A stretch of DNA of 64,000 nt from Gautieria morchelliformis (taxonomy: Eukaryota > Basidiomycota > Agaricomycetes > Gomphales > Gomphaceae). The position numbers and the translations under genes were made by a program. The number at the start of each line of letters is the position of its first letter. Position 1 is the first letter of the stretch. Below, one piece after another: positions 1-11,718 of the stretch. Below the pieces are notes generated by a model that did not search any database, was not told the origin of the DNA, and was given only the letters and a program-made list of their open reading frames with translations. The stretch spans positions 62,001 to 126,000 of the forward strand of contig WHVA01000332.1 of the NCBI GenBank assembly GCA_015179125.1. Reading direction: 5' to 3'.

Positions 1-8
1 CGTCATCC

Positions 9-908
9 ATGATGCTTTCCCAAGTTTTTGCACTCGCTCTCATTGCATCGGCTTCGGCTCAGAGCATTTCAATCACCTCGCCTGGGCCTAACACATGGCA
101 AGTCAACGTCTTGTCATTCCCTTACGCCTATTTGCCAAACTGACCGCTTTGACAGGTGGGGTGCGTACATCCGTTACTTCAGATTATGCGGGCTGTCAGT
201 TTATGGTGTCATTATGGCGTAGTCTCCAACTCTTTGAACACCCTTGCTGTAAGCGGCTAGGCCTAGTTCTGAGGCTATCTATATCTTATGCAAAAACTTA
301 TAGTGGTCGCCATGCCCAAACGCGGCGCTCCAAAGCGAAATCCCTGGTACGTCTTGATTCTACAAAGCAGATATCACATTCTCAAATACCTTAGCCTTCA
401 ATGTTGTTGTGATGAACTCGAACCAGCAGGTCCTCGCTGGCAACTTGACCTTCCTTGGTAACCGTGCGTTTATTCGCTGCCTATTGTATTAGAGACAATC
501 ACTAACCTCAAACATGCATCCACGATAGAGCCGACATTCGATTGCAGCAAGACCATTACTCCCCAAAATATCCCCGTTGGCACTGGCTACACGATGTTCT
601 TGACCAATGCTATTAACACCAACCAGGTGACCGCTTTCCGTCCCCTCAGTCTACTTCCTGTTAATCTTTTCATACTCTTGCAGGTATATACCAGCACCAC
701 GTTCGAAATGAAGGCCCAGGGGTCAACGTACCCACCTCCTGTGTCGTCATCCAGCTCTCCGAGCGCAACCGCCAACAGCTCTGGCACTGCTGCCAGTAGT
801 AGTTCATCAGCTACGGCTAAGCCAAATGCTGCGAGTCCTCTTCTTTCCAACTTGCAGGGCCTGCTTGGCGCAGTGGTGGGAGCAGGTGCCATCGTTGGCC
901 TTCTTTAA
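9..908 (+). CDS. Kre9/KNH-like secreted, GPI-anchored serine-rich cell-wall protein
   Basis: The start is the tandem ATG at 9-14, followed by a signal peptide (MMLSQVFALALIASASAQ) and the Kre9/KNH-type opening SISITSPGPNTW. Several short introns interrupt it. Exon pieces that read well are SNSLNTLA near 211-246, the ITFSNTLAFNVVVMNSNQQV stretch near 372-435, TFDCSKTITPQNIPVGTGYT near 534-593, and the last exon from about 685. The last exon has a Ser/Ala-rich linker and ends in a hydrophobic tail (LLGAVVGAGAIVGLL) typical of a GPI-attachment signal; the stop is TAA at 906-908. Members of this family sit on the cell surface and are linked to beta-1,6-glucan or wall assembly. Total length is about 200 residues. 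The first two exon junctions are uncertain because the donor after TW is weak. The promoter lies outside the window. Confidence 0.72.
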
Positions 909-1424
909 ATGGCATCCTTGGGTGCTTTCAAGTGCCATACAAGATTGGATAAATGCGTTAGCTCGGATGACTGCACCATGCATTGTGATAGTCTTCGCTT
1001 CGGATTATTCCCCTTCCAGTTTTCTACCTTGTTGCCCACATTTGCTTTCGGCGAATGGACACACCTTCCTCGGACTTACAATCGATTGTCCTACATGCTT
1101 GTATGGTCGACTCTAAAAGCACTCCTTAATTACCACACTCTTTAACATAAAATTTTGTTCTTTCATACAAGAGTCGTACGATCCCCGTGGACGAGAAGGT
1201 AATACAGTACTAATATTACATTGAATACACGCAGCAGCGGTCCTTGCCGAGGCTTATGATTCCAAGATGTACAACAGCTAGACATATCGATACAACCACC
1301 CCATCAGTCCATGTGTCAATGATAGCCAGGAATAGCACCAGACACATCACTGTAGGTCGAGGTGACGCCTGCCCGCAAACGTTCGTCAACGATATAACCT
1401 AAATCACCGCACAAAGTCCGAATG
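909..1424. other. Convergent intergenic spacer
   Basis: This holds the 3' ends of the wall-protein gene (+) and of the kinase gene (-). I see no further gene, RNA or repeat in it. Confidence 0.6.
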
Positions 1425-3697
1425 TTAAACCCACGGAGGGAAGCACATCGATACACAGTGCACACACACCTTGATAACAAGGAATGCAGACTTTATGGCG
1501 CGACAAAAGTGAGATGTAGAAAGCCACTGCACGACCGACCCCCAGGCGACGCGCAACACATCTTGCGGGGCGGCCGTAGGAGGTAGTGCCGGAAGTGGAA
1601 GAAGCAGCGATGTCTCGCTAAGTGATGAATTGGTGGGAGTGGGGCTTGCCTCACCGTCGGATGGACTCCGAGTGACAAGTGGTGGGATGGAATCACGGTG
1701 GGGCCGAGGAATAAAAACTAGGGATACGCGGTCTTCAGGCGAGCTGTCTCGTTTCAGTGGGTCTAACTAAGGACGAATGCGAGATCAGCTAGAAAAGCCA
1801 TTTAAGAAAAGATGATACGCACTTTGCCTTCCTTGAGCACAGATAGGATCTGCTCGCAGCTGGGTCGTGTCCGGGGTATAACAGTAAGCAGTTCCTGCAG
1901 TAATATCATGGCGGCTCGCGGAAGTCCTCGACGTTTGCACGCAGCAGTGACCTCCGACGATGCTTTAAATCTACAACGTATGTCAGCGGATGAATACACA
2001 CAGTTTACTAGAAGCTGGGATAAATCACCCAGAATAGTGCTGTACTTCCTCCTCCAGTTTGGAGATGTCGCTATCTTCAACGTGGTCATATGGAAGCCGA
2101 AAGAAAACCAGCATGTGCAGGATCATGCCCAGTGACCACATGTCTGCCTTGGAGGAAGGCTGGTTTGCAGCAGAGAGAGATTCTGGGGCAGTATATTCCA
2201 GCCTGGATACCGAGATTAGTCCCTAAGTCAGAAATCTATCTACTGTGCTTCAGCGGTGCACTCACGTGCCCGTTACACCCGTTCGAGCTCTCTGAGGTCT
2301 AACCATGTCTTGGTATGTGCCAAAATCAGAGAGCATGGCACGTGGTCTGTAAACAAGTCGCCATCAATATAAAAAGACTGATGTGCCGTCTCGGAGCACT
2401 GACGTTAGCCTCCCGTCATCCCACGTTAATAAAACATTGCCAGGTTTTAGGTCAAGATGCAATATTGCCTTTGCATGCTTTTCCCGGAGTGTAATCAGCC
2501 GTGGCTCATACTTAAGAGTTTCCTGACACATACCAAGAATCCCAGACCGCTCACGACATCGTTGAAGATGCTCTTCACCTCCTCAGCACTCAACAGATGA
2601 ACTGCACGACCACGCTCAGCCTTTTTTCTCTCCTGATGTTGTGCGCGGTCATGTCCTTGACGTGACTGAGCAGAACGAAAGGCGCGAATACGAGCAGAGC
2701 GAGACTGGGGCTCGTTGTCATCTGCCTGACCATTCAGAGAATGTTCAGAGACGACACCAAGGCGTGCGCGAATAAAATCATCCAAGCTTCCGCCTTCTGC
2801 CCATTGCATCAAGACGCTTTATGGTGGTTAGGAAGGGTAAGAATGTGAGTTACGGACGTCAACTTACAACAATGTAGGAACCGCAGGCCCGAATGATGAA
2901 AATCGAGTTGTTTCAAGCCATGCATGGTGATAAGTGATTATGTTTGGGTGTTGCAGCGTCTCCAGGAGTCGCACCTTGCTTCCGCGTGAGTGGCTCACTT
3001 CACCGTCATTCGCATATGGTCATCACACCTACCTCACGTAAAGCATTAAGCAAATATCCGTGGGACTCTCCCACCGCAATTTTTTTTACCGCAAACCGAC
3101 CTACCATGTGTGTGTAAATAGTTTGGCCTGGATTGATTCGGCAAACATTCTAACCAAGAAAATTTCCATCTAAAACATGCTATGCAGACTGTAAATAATT
3201 GAAATATCAAGGAATCCAACTTGCGCATGGTAGGTCACTTGGCACTTGGCACTCACCCGACAAAGAAACACACTGCCATTCGCCCCCATACCCAATCTAT
3301 GCTCTTCTTTAAAAAACGCAGAAAAATAACCTTCGGCCATAGTGTTGGAAGCAATTCCGGAGGTTTCTGTGGGGGGTGTACTGGAGAACGGGGTCGCTGG
3401 TCTCGATGATTCGTTGGACACTGCGAGTAGTTGAAAGTAGTTGTGCGCGCGTGATTCACGTGATTCGGAGTGCTCATTAGAACACCTCACGCTTTCTTCC
3501 TTCACTTCGTTGTCGTAGGCACGTTCGCAGTAAGGACAAAAGAAAGGCCTAGGCTTGGGCTTGAGCTCAGAAAGGGCTCGTTCACGGATAGACAAGGCAT
3601 GAGAGGTAGGATTATAGAGAACCACTTGATGAGATGCATGTAGAATCGGGATTAAGTCTCGCGGCGGGGTCGATGGTGGGCTCGGCGAGCTTGACAT
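1425..3697 (-). CDS. IKS1-like Ser/Thr protein kinase
   Basis: The start ATG is at 3697 and the first exon opens MSSSPSPPSTPP. It carries a CPYC motif (residues ~54-57) and a glycine-rich loop RLGMGANGSVFLC (~134-146). Later exons on the minus strand give FAVKKIAVGESHGYLLNALR (ATP-binding lysine), HPNIITYHHAWLET, MQWAEGGSLDDFI, the catalytic loop HLDLKPGNVLLTWDDGRL (~2440-2390), SDFGT (DFG motif, ~2335-2320) and a C-lobe ending LLTVIPRTRPSCEQILSVL (~1860). The final exon (about 1750-1425) is rich in Ser/Pro/Thr and ends with a hydrophobic segment before TAA at 1425. The HAWLE, MQWAEGGSLDDFI and C-terminal hydrophobic features match fungal IKS1-type kinases. All catalytic motifs are present, so the gene looks intact over at least seven exons. 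The substrate is unknown. It is transcribed divergently from the FAD oxidase. Confidence 0.82.
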
Positions 3698-4781
3698 ATT
3701 GTCCAGAGCGCTACAGGATGGACATTACATAACATGATGTAAACCTCCACTTACGCGCGTAGCCGTGACATGACATGTGACTATCCGACGCGCGTCTTCA
3801 ATTTGACGTGCTCTACCCGCGTGGTTAGGGACTTTATCGACGAACCTTGACGTGTCCTTGACAACTCCCAGCCAAGCTAGTAGTCTCTGAAGTGCAAATG
3901 GTCAAATACAAATACTCACCGTGACTGGGTACGCTGTGTTCGTTACGCGTGAAACTCGCCCCTCACACCATATGCAGTTGGTGCTTTGAAACTCGGATGC
4001 TTAGTGTCTAGATCGCCACGACAGCTACTTGTGAGGAGGTAATCACTATGCACTGCGGCGATTTATTGTCGTTGATGTCCAATTGACCATGGCACTGGGC
4101 AGACAGATGAGAACGCGCAGTGATGAACAATGATGATCTTAAGCTGAATGATGCCTTTCCTGTTATTACATGCAGTGCTCTCGAATCGCATATGCTCACT
4201 GGGAGCTTAATTACCCAAGCACTACCATCTACAATGCAGTGGTGGTCTCGCAGGGCAGGGCTAGGCCGCCAGATTTCCGTGTGCGAGTATCCTTATGTAA
4301 AACACATAGAGTTTTTATGGTGAAAATAGTGAGAATCAAGTGGGAATATTGTGTCTTTGCTGAAACACAATGTACATTCAACTTCCCCTCAAAGTTTCTG
4401 CAGGCGGAAATCCAGCGCCCGTGGACCCTGTGCATGAGCCTTCAACGGCGTCCTCGTAACGTTTGGGTCGAGCGTTGGCAAAGATGCCTCATCATGCATC
4501 AATATTCAATGCCTGTTTCGAATTTCCAAATCAACTTCGATGTTTATAATCTATATAAACTGCGTCGATCCGCAAGTGTACTAACCCTAGTTTGATCGCG
4601 CGTCAACCTGAAACTAGTAGGGCACTGCAGCTGCGGTTAGTTATTAGCGCGGCGCGGGTGGCGCATCCCCAAGATTCGCTGCGGCCCACCGCGTGTAGTC
4701 CAAGCATACTACTATTGGGATTATAAAACTGTGTACTAACCTGCAGTAAAGTCGACGACATCGCGTCTGCTTCCTACTAAG
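3698..4781. other. Divergent promoter region
   Basis: About 1.1 kb lies between the kinase (-) and the FAD oxidase (+). Short reading frames here resemble no known protein. It should hold both promoters. The only recognisable element is a TATA-like box at 4721-4729. Confidence 0.5.
4721..4729 (+). promoter_or_regulatory. TATA-like box of the FAD oxidase gene
   Basis: TTATAAAAC lies 53-61 bases upstream of the ATG at 4782, a normal distance for a fungal TATA box with a short leader. This rests on sequence match only. Confidence 0.35.
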
Positions 4782-7011
4782 ATGGCGTCGCTCAGGCTAC
4801 GTCGCATCATACACCTTACTATCCTAACTGGCTTATTCACTGCGGATGCTACTTACTGTTCGCGCCCATCAATTTGTCGCAACCAGCCAGGAGACCCCAA
4901 TTTTCCAAACGCGCAAGACTTTGCGCGTTTAAATTCGTCAATAGACGGCCGTCTGCTCCAGGTAGTGCCGTCTGCACAGTTTTGCAGGGATATTCCAGAA
5001 GGGTGCACTGATAGCGAATGGACAAACGCTACCTTCAGAGGCAAAATTCCGGGGGCGGTGCTTCAAGTGAGTCACGTTGTCGACTGCATGCAGAAGATCA
5101 TGACAATCTACTTCTGGTTGGGCAATGATCCAATGATCTATAGGTCAACTGGGAGCAGGTAATGAATGCAGGATATATTTACTATGCTGTGTGCTCAGGA
5201 AGCACATTGGTTGCTCAAGGACTACGAATCTGATCCGCCCTCCCTTTGTTTCCGAAACAGCACTCTCTGCGGCCAAGGCAATGTCCCCATTTATGCCGTT
5301 AATGCCACTACGGCGGCGCACATTCAGGTGGGGCCATCTTGTCATATATACTTGATGCTCATAAAGAAAGCAATTATCGAAAACTAGGCCGGTGTTCGTT
5401 TTGCGCAGAAGTATAACTTAAAGGTAGCCATTAAGGCCTCGGGCCACGATTACCTCGGACGCTCCACAGCCAAGAACTCACTTCTCCTCTGGACCCGCTA
5501 TTTTGAAAATGTGACTTTTCACGACTCATTCTCCGTTGCTGGTAAGGACATGGGGAGTGCCGTGACCGTTGGCAGCGGCGTAGGCCTGCATATTTTGTAC
5601 GGAGCTGCTAAAGCAAAAGGCAAAATATTCGTGGGAGGAACGGCTGCCAATGTTGTTGCGGCTGGCGGGTACATTCAAGGAGCAGGCCACTCTGCGCTCA
5701 GTCCGCTTTTCGGACTGGCAGCGGATAATGCCCTAGGTGAAACCATTGTTTTTTTGTCCTCCCAGATTTGTATTAATTGTGTTCGAAGAGTTTCAAGTCG
5801 TAATTGCAGACGGCAGCTTTGTCACTGTCAATGAAGTTTCCCACCCTGATCGTGCGTCCTCCTGGTCGTAGAATGGGACTGTTTCTTAACGTATCTTCCT
5901 GCAGTTTTCTGGGCCTTACGAGGAGGAGGTGCTGGCAGTTGGGGTGTACTCATTAGTGCAACTATCCGCACGTTCCCAACATTTGACGGCGCCCTTCATG
6001 TTGCTATCATCCAGACGAACTCGTCAGCGATAGGTCGGCTTGCCAGCTTGCACGCGCAACATATTTTCGACTGGGATGATCTCCACCCCGGACAATATTT
6101 CTTTGCGTCCCGTAATGGCAATGGATCAGAAATTTACTGGTTTTCGATGTCGTATTTTCCGAATACAACAGTTTCCGCGGCTAACGCGTCCCTCGCCCCC
6201 TTTCTGGCCGAGGTCGCTGCAGAGGGAAACGCCGTCACAACACTCATAGCGGAACTGATAAATGCCAATGATGTTCTTTCACTTTCTAACAGCGATACGG
6301 GGGGTGCCGAAATCGTCTTGGGTTCCAGGCTCGTTCCTGCCGAGGTTTATCGCAGCAATGCTACGACAGTCGGACAAGTATATCAGAAGTTGTTCGACGC
6401 CGGTACACCTAAGTGCGTAACTAGGATACGTTCGTTCCAAGTTGACTAATGCAACGCCAGCATACTTGGGCACCTTGTTGCCGGAGGTCAGTAATCTGAT
6501 CGAGACGGTAACATCGATTAAAGGATGTCTGCCATAGGCCAGGTCGCTAGAAACGCCGACGTAGATTCGGCGGTCAATCCCAAGTGGCGAACAGCCAAGA
6601 CACACGTCAGCAACCTACCCTTCCTCCCCTTATTTCGGGTAATTAATCGATGTTAACCTCGTCACGCAGATCGTGATAACCGCAAACTGGGTTGACTCCA
6701 CTTCGCCCAAGAGCGTGGAAGCCATCCGAGAAGACTTGACGCGGAACAAAGTGCCTCTGCTTGAGGGCCTTGCGGGTCCCGGAAGTGGCTCGTATTCCAA
6801 CGAGGGCGATGTCCGCGAACCCGACTTCCAGACAACATTCTTTGGCCCGAACTATGCACGTCTGAGCGCCATAAAGGCACGCTATGATCCCCAGGAGCTC
6901 TTCATCGTAGGGGCTGGCGTTGGGTCGGAGAATTGGGACGCCGATGGACTTTGCAGGGTCGACTTGTCCGATGTAGGTGGGCTGTTATTACAGGGTGGAC
7001 TCTACGCATAA
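4782..7011 (+). CDS. Secreted FAD-linked oxidase, berberine-bridge-enzyme (BBE) type
   Basis: The start ATG at 4782 is followed by a signal peptide (RRIIHLTILTGLFTADATYC). The PCMH-type FAD-binding fold runs through AGVRFAQKYNLKVAIKASGH, DYLGRSTAKNSLLLWT, FVGGTAANVVAAGGYIQGAG, LFGLAADNALEF and LFWALRGGGAGSWGV. The BBE domain closes the protein with NEGDVREPDFQ, FFGPNYARLSAIKARYDPQE and GVGSENWDADGLCR. The His of SGHDYLGRS fits the usual covalent FAD attachment site. I see no Cys in the GGTAANVVAAGG loop where bicovalent members carry one, so single attachment is likely. Introns include 5067-5143, 5159-5219, 5328-5387, 5737-5788 and several later ones; every junction restores the frame, so the gene looks intact at roughly 580 residues. 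The family oxidises sugars, phenolics or secondary metabolites; the substrate is not evident. Confidence 0.88.
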
Positions 7012-9466
7012 CGCATTGCGTGATGCCTGTGTTCATTTACCATACTACATAAAAGCAACCGAGACGTCCACTCCGTATTAACTCCTGGCCCTACTGGATG
7101 GGCGGACGCGGTAGCAGATCCTGAAACAGTATATAGGGTTCATAACCACGTCTTCCCGTGTGAGTATGCGATGAGAGGAAGGGTGCGGGATCAGTCAAAG
7201 CAAGAGCAAAAGCCATCACAGTGACACGTCCAAGAAGCAGTGAACACGACAAGATGCCGCCCCAGTATTTCCGCAAGAGGGTTGCGTCTTACCGGCTGCT
7301 GTAGCTTGTGGCTGCTGTGGCTTGTCAAAAGGCGGAAAGCAAGAGGTCTCGATAAGAGCGAAGTGAGGAAGCTGCCTGCTTTTTGACTCAATTAGAAGAA
7401 AGGAGTGCCCACGTCAGTATACCGGCCCGTGTGACCTGTTGCGTGGGCATGGGTGTTTTATACCACGGGAGTCTGTGGAAACATACTTAGCAGGCCCTTA
7501 AGTATTTGTGGATGACTGTGAACTCGGAGACAACCTGATGCATGATGGTGATTTATACGCTGTGAAGTGCGCCTACATTATGACTAGAGCGGTGCAAGGC
7601 ATACCCAGTGAAGGACGTCATGGTCGGTTCCTTGCGTATCTTGTTTGCTGCGTTGAAGTTCAAAGGAATCGTACACAGAGAACAACAGGCAGCGCTAGTG
7701 CCAATTCTGACCAACATAAGTAGTACCAGGTAAATATGTTGGCTCGAGTCCGAGGTAAGCGCCCACCCAGAGAGTGCCTGCCAAGACGTCTAGAGAACAA
7801 CGGAAGGCCGACGGAGAAGTCGTCGGTATTTTTGTTTATCTAACAGCCGGCCGGCACAGTTATCTTCCGCAGCGATAGCCAAATGAAAACGGGCTTCTCT
7901 AAGATAGTCAACTTTGTTTCGCCAAAAGGGTAGTTTTTCTCTGGCTTCACGTCTGTCAGGAAAGAGATGCGTCGGCGTGTAAGTATTCCCACGAGGGATA
8001 GTTCCATATATGGCATGCGCACGCACGTTGTGCAAAACTGACGCTGATCCGAGCAGCCGCGTGCTGTGGTTGCAATTCGACCCGAGGCGCTGACAGGAGC
8101 CATCTCATGGTTACGCTGTGGTTACGCCCGCAAAAAACGCGAGGCTTTATAATGTTTTTGTTACCAATAGATATTAGCTCAACTGAATGGTGCCTAATAT
8201 TTTGAATTCAGTTGAGCCAATAGATTGGTGGCAAAATCACTTGGCGTGCCTAGTATTCTCAATTCAGTTGAGCTAATATCTATTGATAGCAACAGAGTTG
8301 GGTTCTAGTGAGTTCCGAGTATTCTGGTGATGAAAACATTGCTTACTGGTCCACCGTACCGCTGCGTTCCATCCGAACAAAGTGGTTAATGTGATAAGTA
8401 ACCGGATGGGAATGGACGACTATCATGCTCCAGCCAGGGGCACTCTATCAAACGAAATACATACCTTCCTTCCTTCGGCAAATCGCGCGAGTATCGTCGG
8501 ATAGTCGCAATTCCAAAATGTCGACGTGGTGCGACATCCCGTGATGTGAAGAATCCGATAGAGGAGATAGGACGGGTACTGGATGATCTGGTTGTGGACG
8601 GACGTGTGAATAGACTATGTCAGCCACGGCCTGCCGCCAAGCCAAGGCTGGGAATAGCGCTGGCTTCCTTTCGACGAATCTGTTCCGCCACATGCATATT
8701 TAGAACAGCTTGGAATGCGAATATGGCCTATAGCTGACTGATGATGGAGACTGGGCTATGTATATGCTGTCCTCGGCGCCTTGATCCCGAAGACGACAAC
8801 CCTCGCTGTGGGCGATGTGTGATTGGCAAACGTTTGTTGGGTGGATGAGGTGGTAACGCCACGTCTTGGCATCGTGGTTGGCTATCGTCAAAGCCGGGAT
8901 ACAGTCCGGGGAGATGCGTTGTTTACCGGGAGAAGTTGAACGTGTGAGAGCGGATGAGCGCGTCAGCAACGGAATAGATGGCGGAGCAGCGCACGAGATA
9001 CGGTGCAGTGAAGACCCCGTATAGGCCCACCACGTTCCTGGCCAAGTTTTCTTAACTTGCCCCAAGTGCCTTGGCAAGATATACACAAACTGGGTGCCAA
9101 GGCTTGGCGGTAGCCATTTCTATTGGCCGGCGCTTTCGTCCGCTACCGAAAGGACCAACGTGAGGATAAAGCAGTGTCTGAAGTCTTACCTAACCGCTGC
9201 CAAATCTAACTTAAGAGTCTCGGCGCTAGGTTACTTAAGATGACCGACAACACTATGTGGACGGCCTATATCAGCTTGCCCCCCATTCTCACCTCCTTCA
9301 CTCTCAGATACGACCTTACGAATATCTCAGCTAGCCTTCAATCGAATCCGGAACAGCATCTCAAAGCACTCTATCACCTAGACTCGGACACCTCTCGGAC
9401 GATCCTGCAGCCACTTCACTGCTAATCGCCTCAAATCCACAGGCAAGCTCGATACCGCTGTTCACC
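7012..9466. other. Long intergenic region between the FAD oxidase and the APH-like gene
   Basis: There is no convincing gene. A minus-strand frame opening MSQKAGSFLTSLLSRPLAF (ATG at 7391), with a second hydrophobic frame down to 7091, could be a small spliced gene, because a GTAAGA donor and a TTTCAG acceptor lie between them. I do not recognise the product. A 119-base inverted/direct repeat lies at 8166-8284. Frames at 8448-9086 look random. The stretch from about 9240 to 9466 probably holds the leader of the next gene. Confidence 0.45.
8166..8284. repeat. Compact inverted plus direct repeat (MITE-like)
   Basis: A 23-base arm at 8166-8188 (AATAGATATTAGCTCAACTG...) is the exact reverse complement of 8262-8284. 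A third, slightly diverged copy of the arm (TTCAGTTGAGCCAATAGATT) lies inside near 8207-8226, so the right two thirds also form a direct repeat with units of about 40 bases starting TGCCTA. It could fold into two alternative hairpins. No coding capacity. Confidence 0.75.
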
Positions 9467-11718
9467 ATGACTTTGCACTCGGAGCCCTCCAGTGGCTTCA
9501 GCACAGGCGTCCTTAGTCTCACCCCTCACAACCGCACTCCCAAGAAAACTCTCACACCCACAGCCACGTTAGCCACCGTCACCCAGAGGCTCTCTTCGCT
9601 GTCTGTCCAGCCAACCTACCCAGCTGTCCGCTATAATGAGCAGGAGCTTGAACAGCTCGACATCGAGGCCGAGCTCAGGGCTGACGGCGATCACCCCTTC
9701 CCTATCGATAGACGCGCCATCAAGGAAGTGGTCATGGAGAAATTAGGCGTACGTGTCGAACGTGTCTCGTTTTTGAGCGCTGGAACGTTTCACAAGGTGA
9801 GCTTGACGGTGACTGATCGGAAGTAGCCATATCTTGATTGTCGATTAGGCGTTCCTGCTTCATCTTGACAGAGGGCACCCGGTTGGCAGCCTACCCCAGA
9901 CGGTTGTCTTCCGTATTGCCCGCCGCACAATGCACATGCCAAAGCTCAAGACCGAATCCGAGGTCGCTACCCTTGCTTATCTGCGTACTCGTACCTCTGT
10001 TCCCGTCCCTACAGTCTACTGGTATGACACTAATCCTTCCAATGTGCTGGGCGGCGAGTGGATTATCATGAGCAGGGTAATTAAACACGCTTTTTCCATG
10101 GGCGATTCTCACCATCTTGCAGGCTTCAGGACTACCGCTTTCCAGGTTCTATCATGGTCTCCCACAGGAGACACTCCGTGCTCTTCTTTCCAATCTGGCT
10201 TCTCTTCTCATCCCATTATTTGAACACCGTTTTCCTGCTATCGGCTCGCTGTACTTCTCAGAAACTCGTTCCACTGGCCCGCCTCCCGGCACGGAACCTC
10301 TTGTGTCTCCCTCACAAACTGTTCCTTCTGTTCAAACTATTCCAGGGCCCATCATCTCCTATCCATTCTTCGGCTCTTCACGCGGACTCCTCTCCCATCT
10401 AAGCAAACCCAAAGAAATAGACCGTGGGCCCTGGGCTACATTTGCCGATTACGTCACCGCTTGCGTGCAGCGGGAGGTTGATGCCGTAATTCGTGAGGGA
10501 CAGGGCAAGCAAGCCATCAGGCGCCCAAGAGTGGCGCCGATGAGCGAGGAGGGGAGCAGCAGCAGTGGCACCGAGGGCACCGAGAGCACCGAGGAGGATG
10601 ACTGGGGCGTCGACTGGAACGGGGCCAGCAACCGTCAAGGCAAGCAGAGTACCAGCTTCCGCCGGGTCGGGGCGCGTGGCTTTGGGCCATCGGACTTCCG
10701 GTTTGCCGGCTCCGATGACTCGGACTCTGACACAGCGTCGTCGTCGGGCCTGGATGACCACGAGAGCTACTATCGTGATTATCGTGCCACGCAGCGCTCT
10801 ACCTTCCTCGTGGCGCATACCGCACGCCGTGAGGCGTCTGTGCGGGAGGAGATGGGGGTGTTTGTCGAAGTCATGGGCGCGCTCAGAGAGGAGGCCGAAG
10901 GTGGGCTCGGGCTCGGCGAGTTTGGGGATCGTGGGAAGAGTAAACAATCCGGGGTACGACTCGACGAGGATGTGACGGGCGAGAGCGAGTTCACGCTCGA
11001 CTGTCATGATCTGAGCCTCGAAAACATATTCGTGGATGAGCACGACCCTACCAAGATTGTGGGTCGTCCACTCACTTCTCGTGGGCGTTTCGCTGACCGT
11101 TCTGCGCGTTTTCAGACTTGCATCATTGACTGGGAGTCTACGTGTATCCGCCCGCTATTCCAGGCGGCGCATCTCCCGACCTTCTTGCAGCCGCACCATG
11201 GCCACGGGCACCACCATGGTCATCACCACACTCACCACCGCTCGCACGGGCACGCCGGGCATGCGCCCCACCGCCCCCACATGTCCCGCACGCACTCGTC
11301 CACACACCATCACCATCACCACCACCATCACCACCACCACCACCAACACACCACGCCGCGTTATCTCACCTCGCGCTCGCCTGCCGCCCAAATCTTCCGC
11401 GAGGAAGTCGCGCAGCGCGGGGGGCGTGCCGCGACAGAGTGGCTCCGGCTCGAACAGTCGGGCGCGAAGCGCCGCTGGGCGCACCGTGTCGTCGAGTGGG
11501 ATGGGTGGGAGGAGGGGCTCACAGGCGAGATTCTGGGCGAGCTCGAGTATGGGTGGGAGATGGAGGCGGATGGGCGCAGGGTGCGCCAGGGCGGGTCGAA
11601 AAATTCCGAGCGCGATATCAGCGCGGATGGGGGATCCGAGCTGGGGAGGCGGTTGGAGCAATGGGTGAGAGAGGGCGCGAACGTGGCGTTGTATCGTGAT
11701 CAGGAGGCGGATGGATAG
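9467..11718 (+). CDS. APH-like phosphotransferase with polyhistidine region
   Basis: Exon 1 runs 9467-9796 from MTLHSEPSSGF to SFLSAGTFHK. Introns at 9797-9848 and 10077-10122 restore the frame into FLLHLDRGHP, VVFRIARRT, ATLAYLRTRTSVPVPTVYWY and GGEWIIMSR, the N-lobe of the aminoglycoside-phosphotransferase fold. The catalytic segment is CHDLSLENIFVD (~residue 478), followed by TCIIDWEST, the metal-binding Asp region. Between them 11060-11116 starts GTGGGT, ends TTTTCAG and is 57 bases long: probably an in-frame intron. Spliced length is about 698 residues. Two features are odd: an acidic Ser-rich insert of ~100 residues before the catalytic loop, and a His-rich tract (~residues 525-576) after it. 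The family phosphorylates small molecules; the substrate is unknown. The catalytic loop reads C-H-D rather than the canonical H-x-D. Confidence 0.83.
11309..11352 (+). repeat. CAC/CAT codon run encoding polyhistidine
   Basis: An almost uninterrupted run of CAC and CAT codons inside the phosphotransferase gives about 13 consecutive His. It is probably length-variable between strains and may bind metal, but this is only an inference. Confidence 0.8.

Noticed and set aside
7091-7391. A definite small spliced gene on the minus strand
   Set aside because: Splice signals exist, but neither the product nor the exon join is convincing; mentioned only in the intergenic entry.
8700-9086. A 128-residue minus-strand frame
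   Set aside because: No family resemblance and no splice or composition support; left as unassigned intergenic sequence.
10565-11668. Overlapping plus-strand frames in other phases (136, 185 and 210 residues)
   Set aside because: GC-rich shadow frames of the phosphotransferase gene with biased Arg/Thr/Pro composition.
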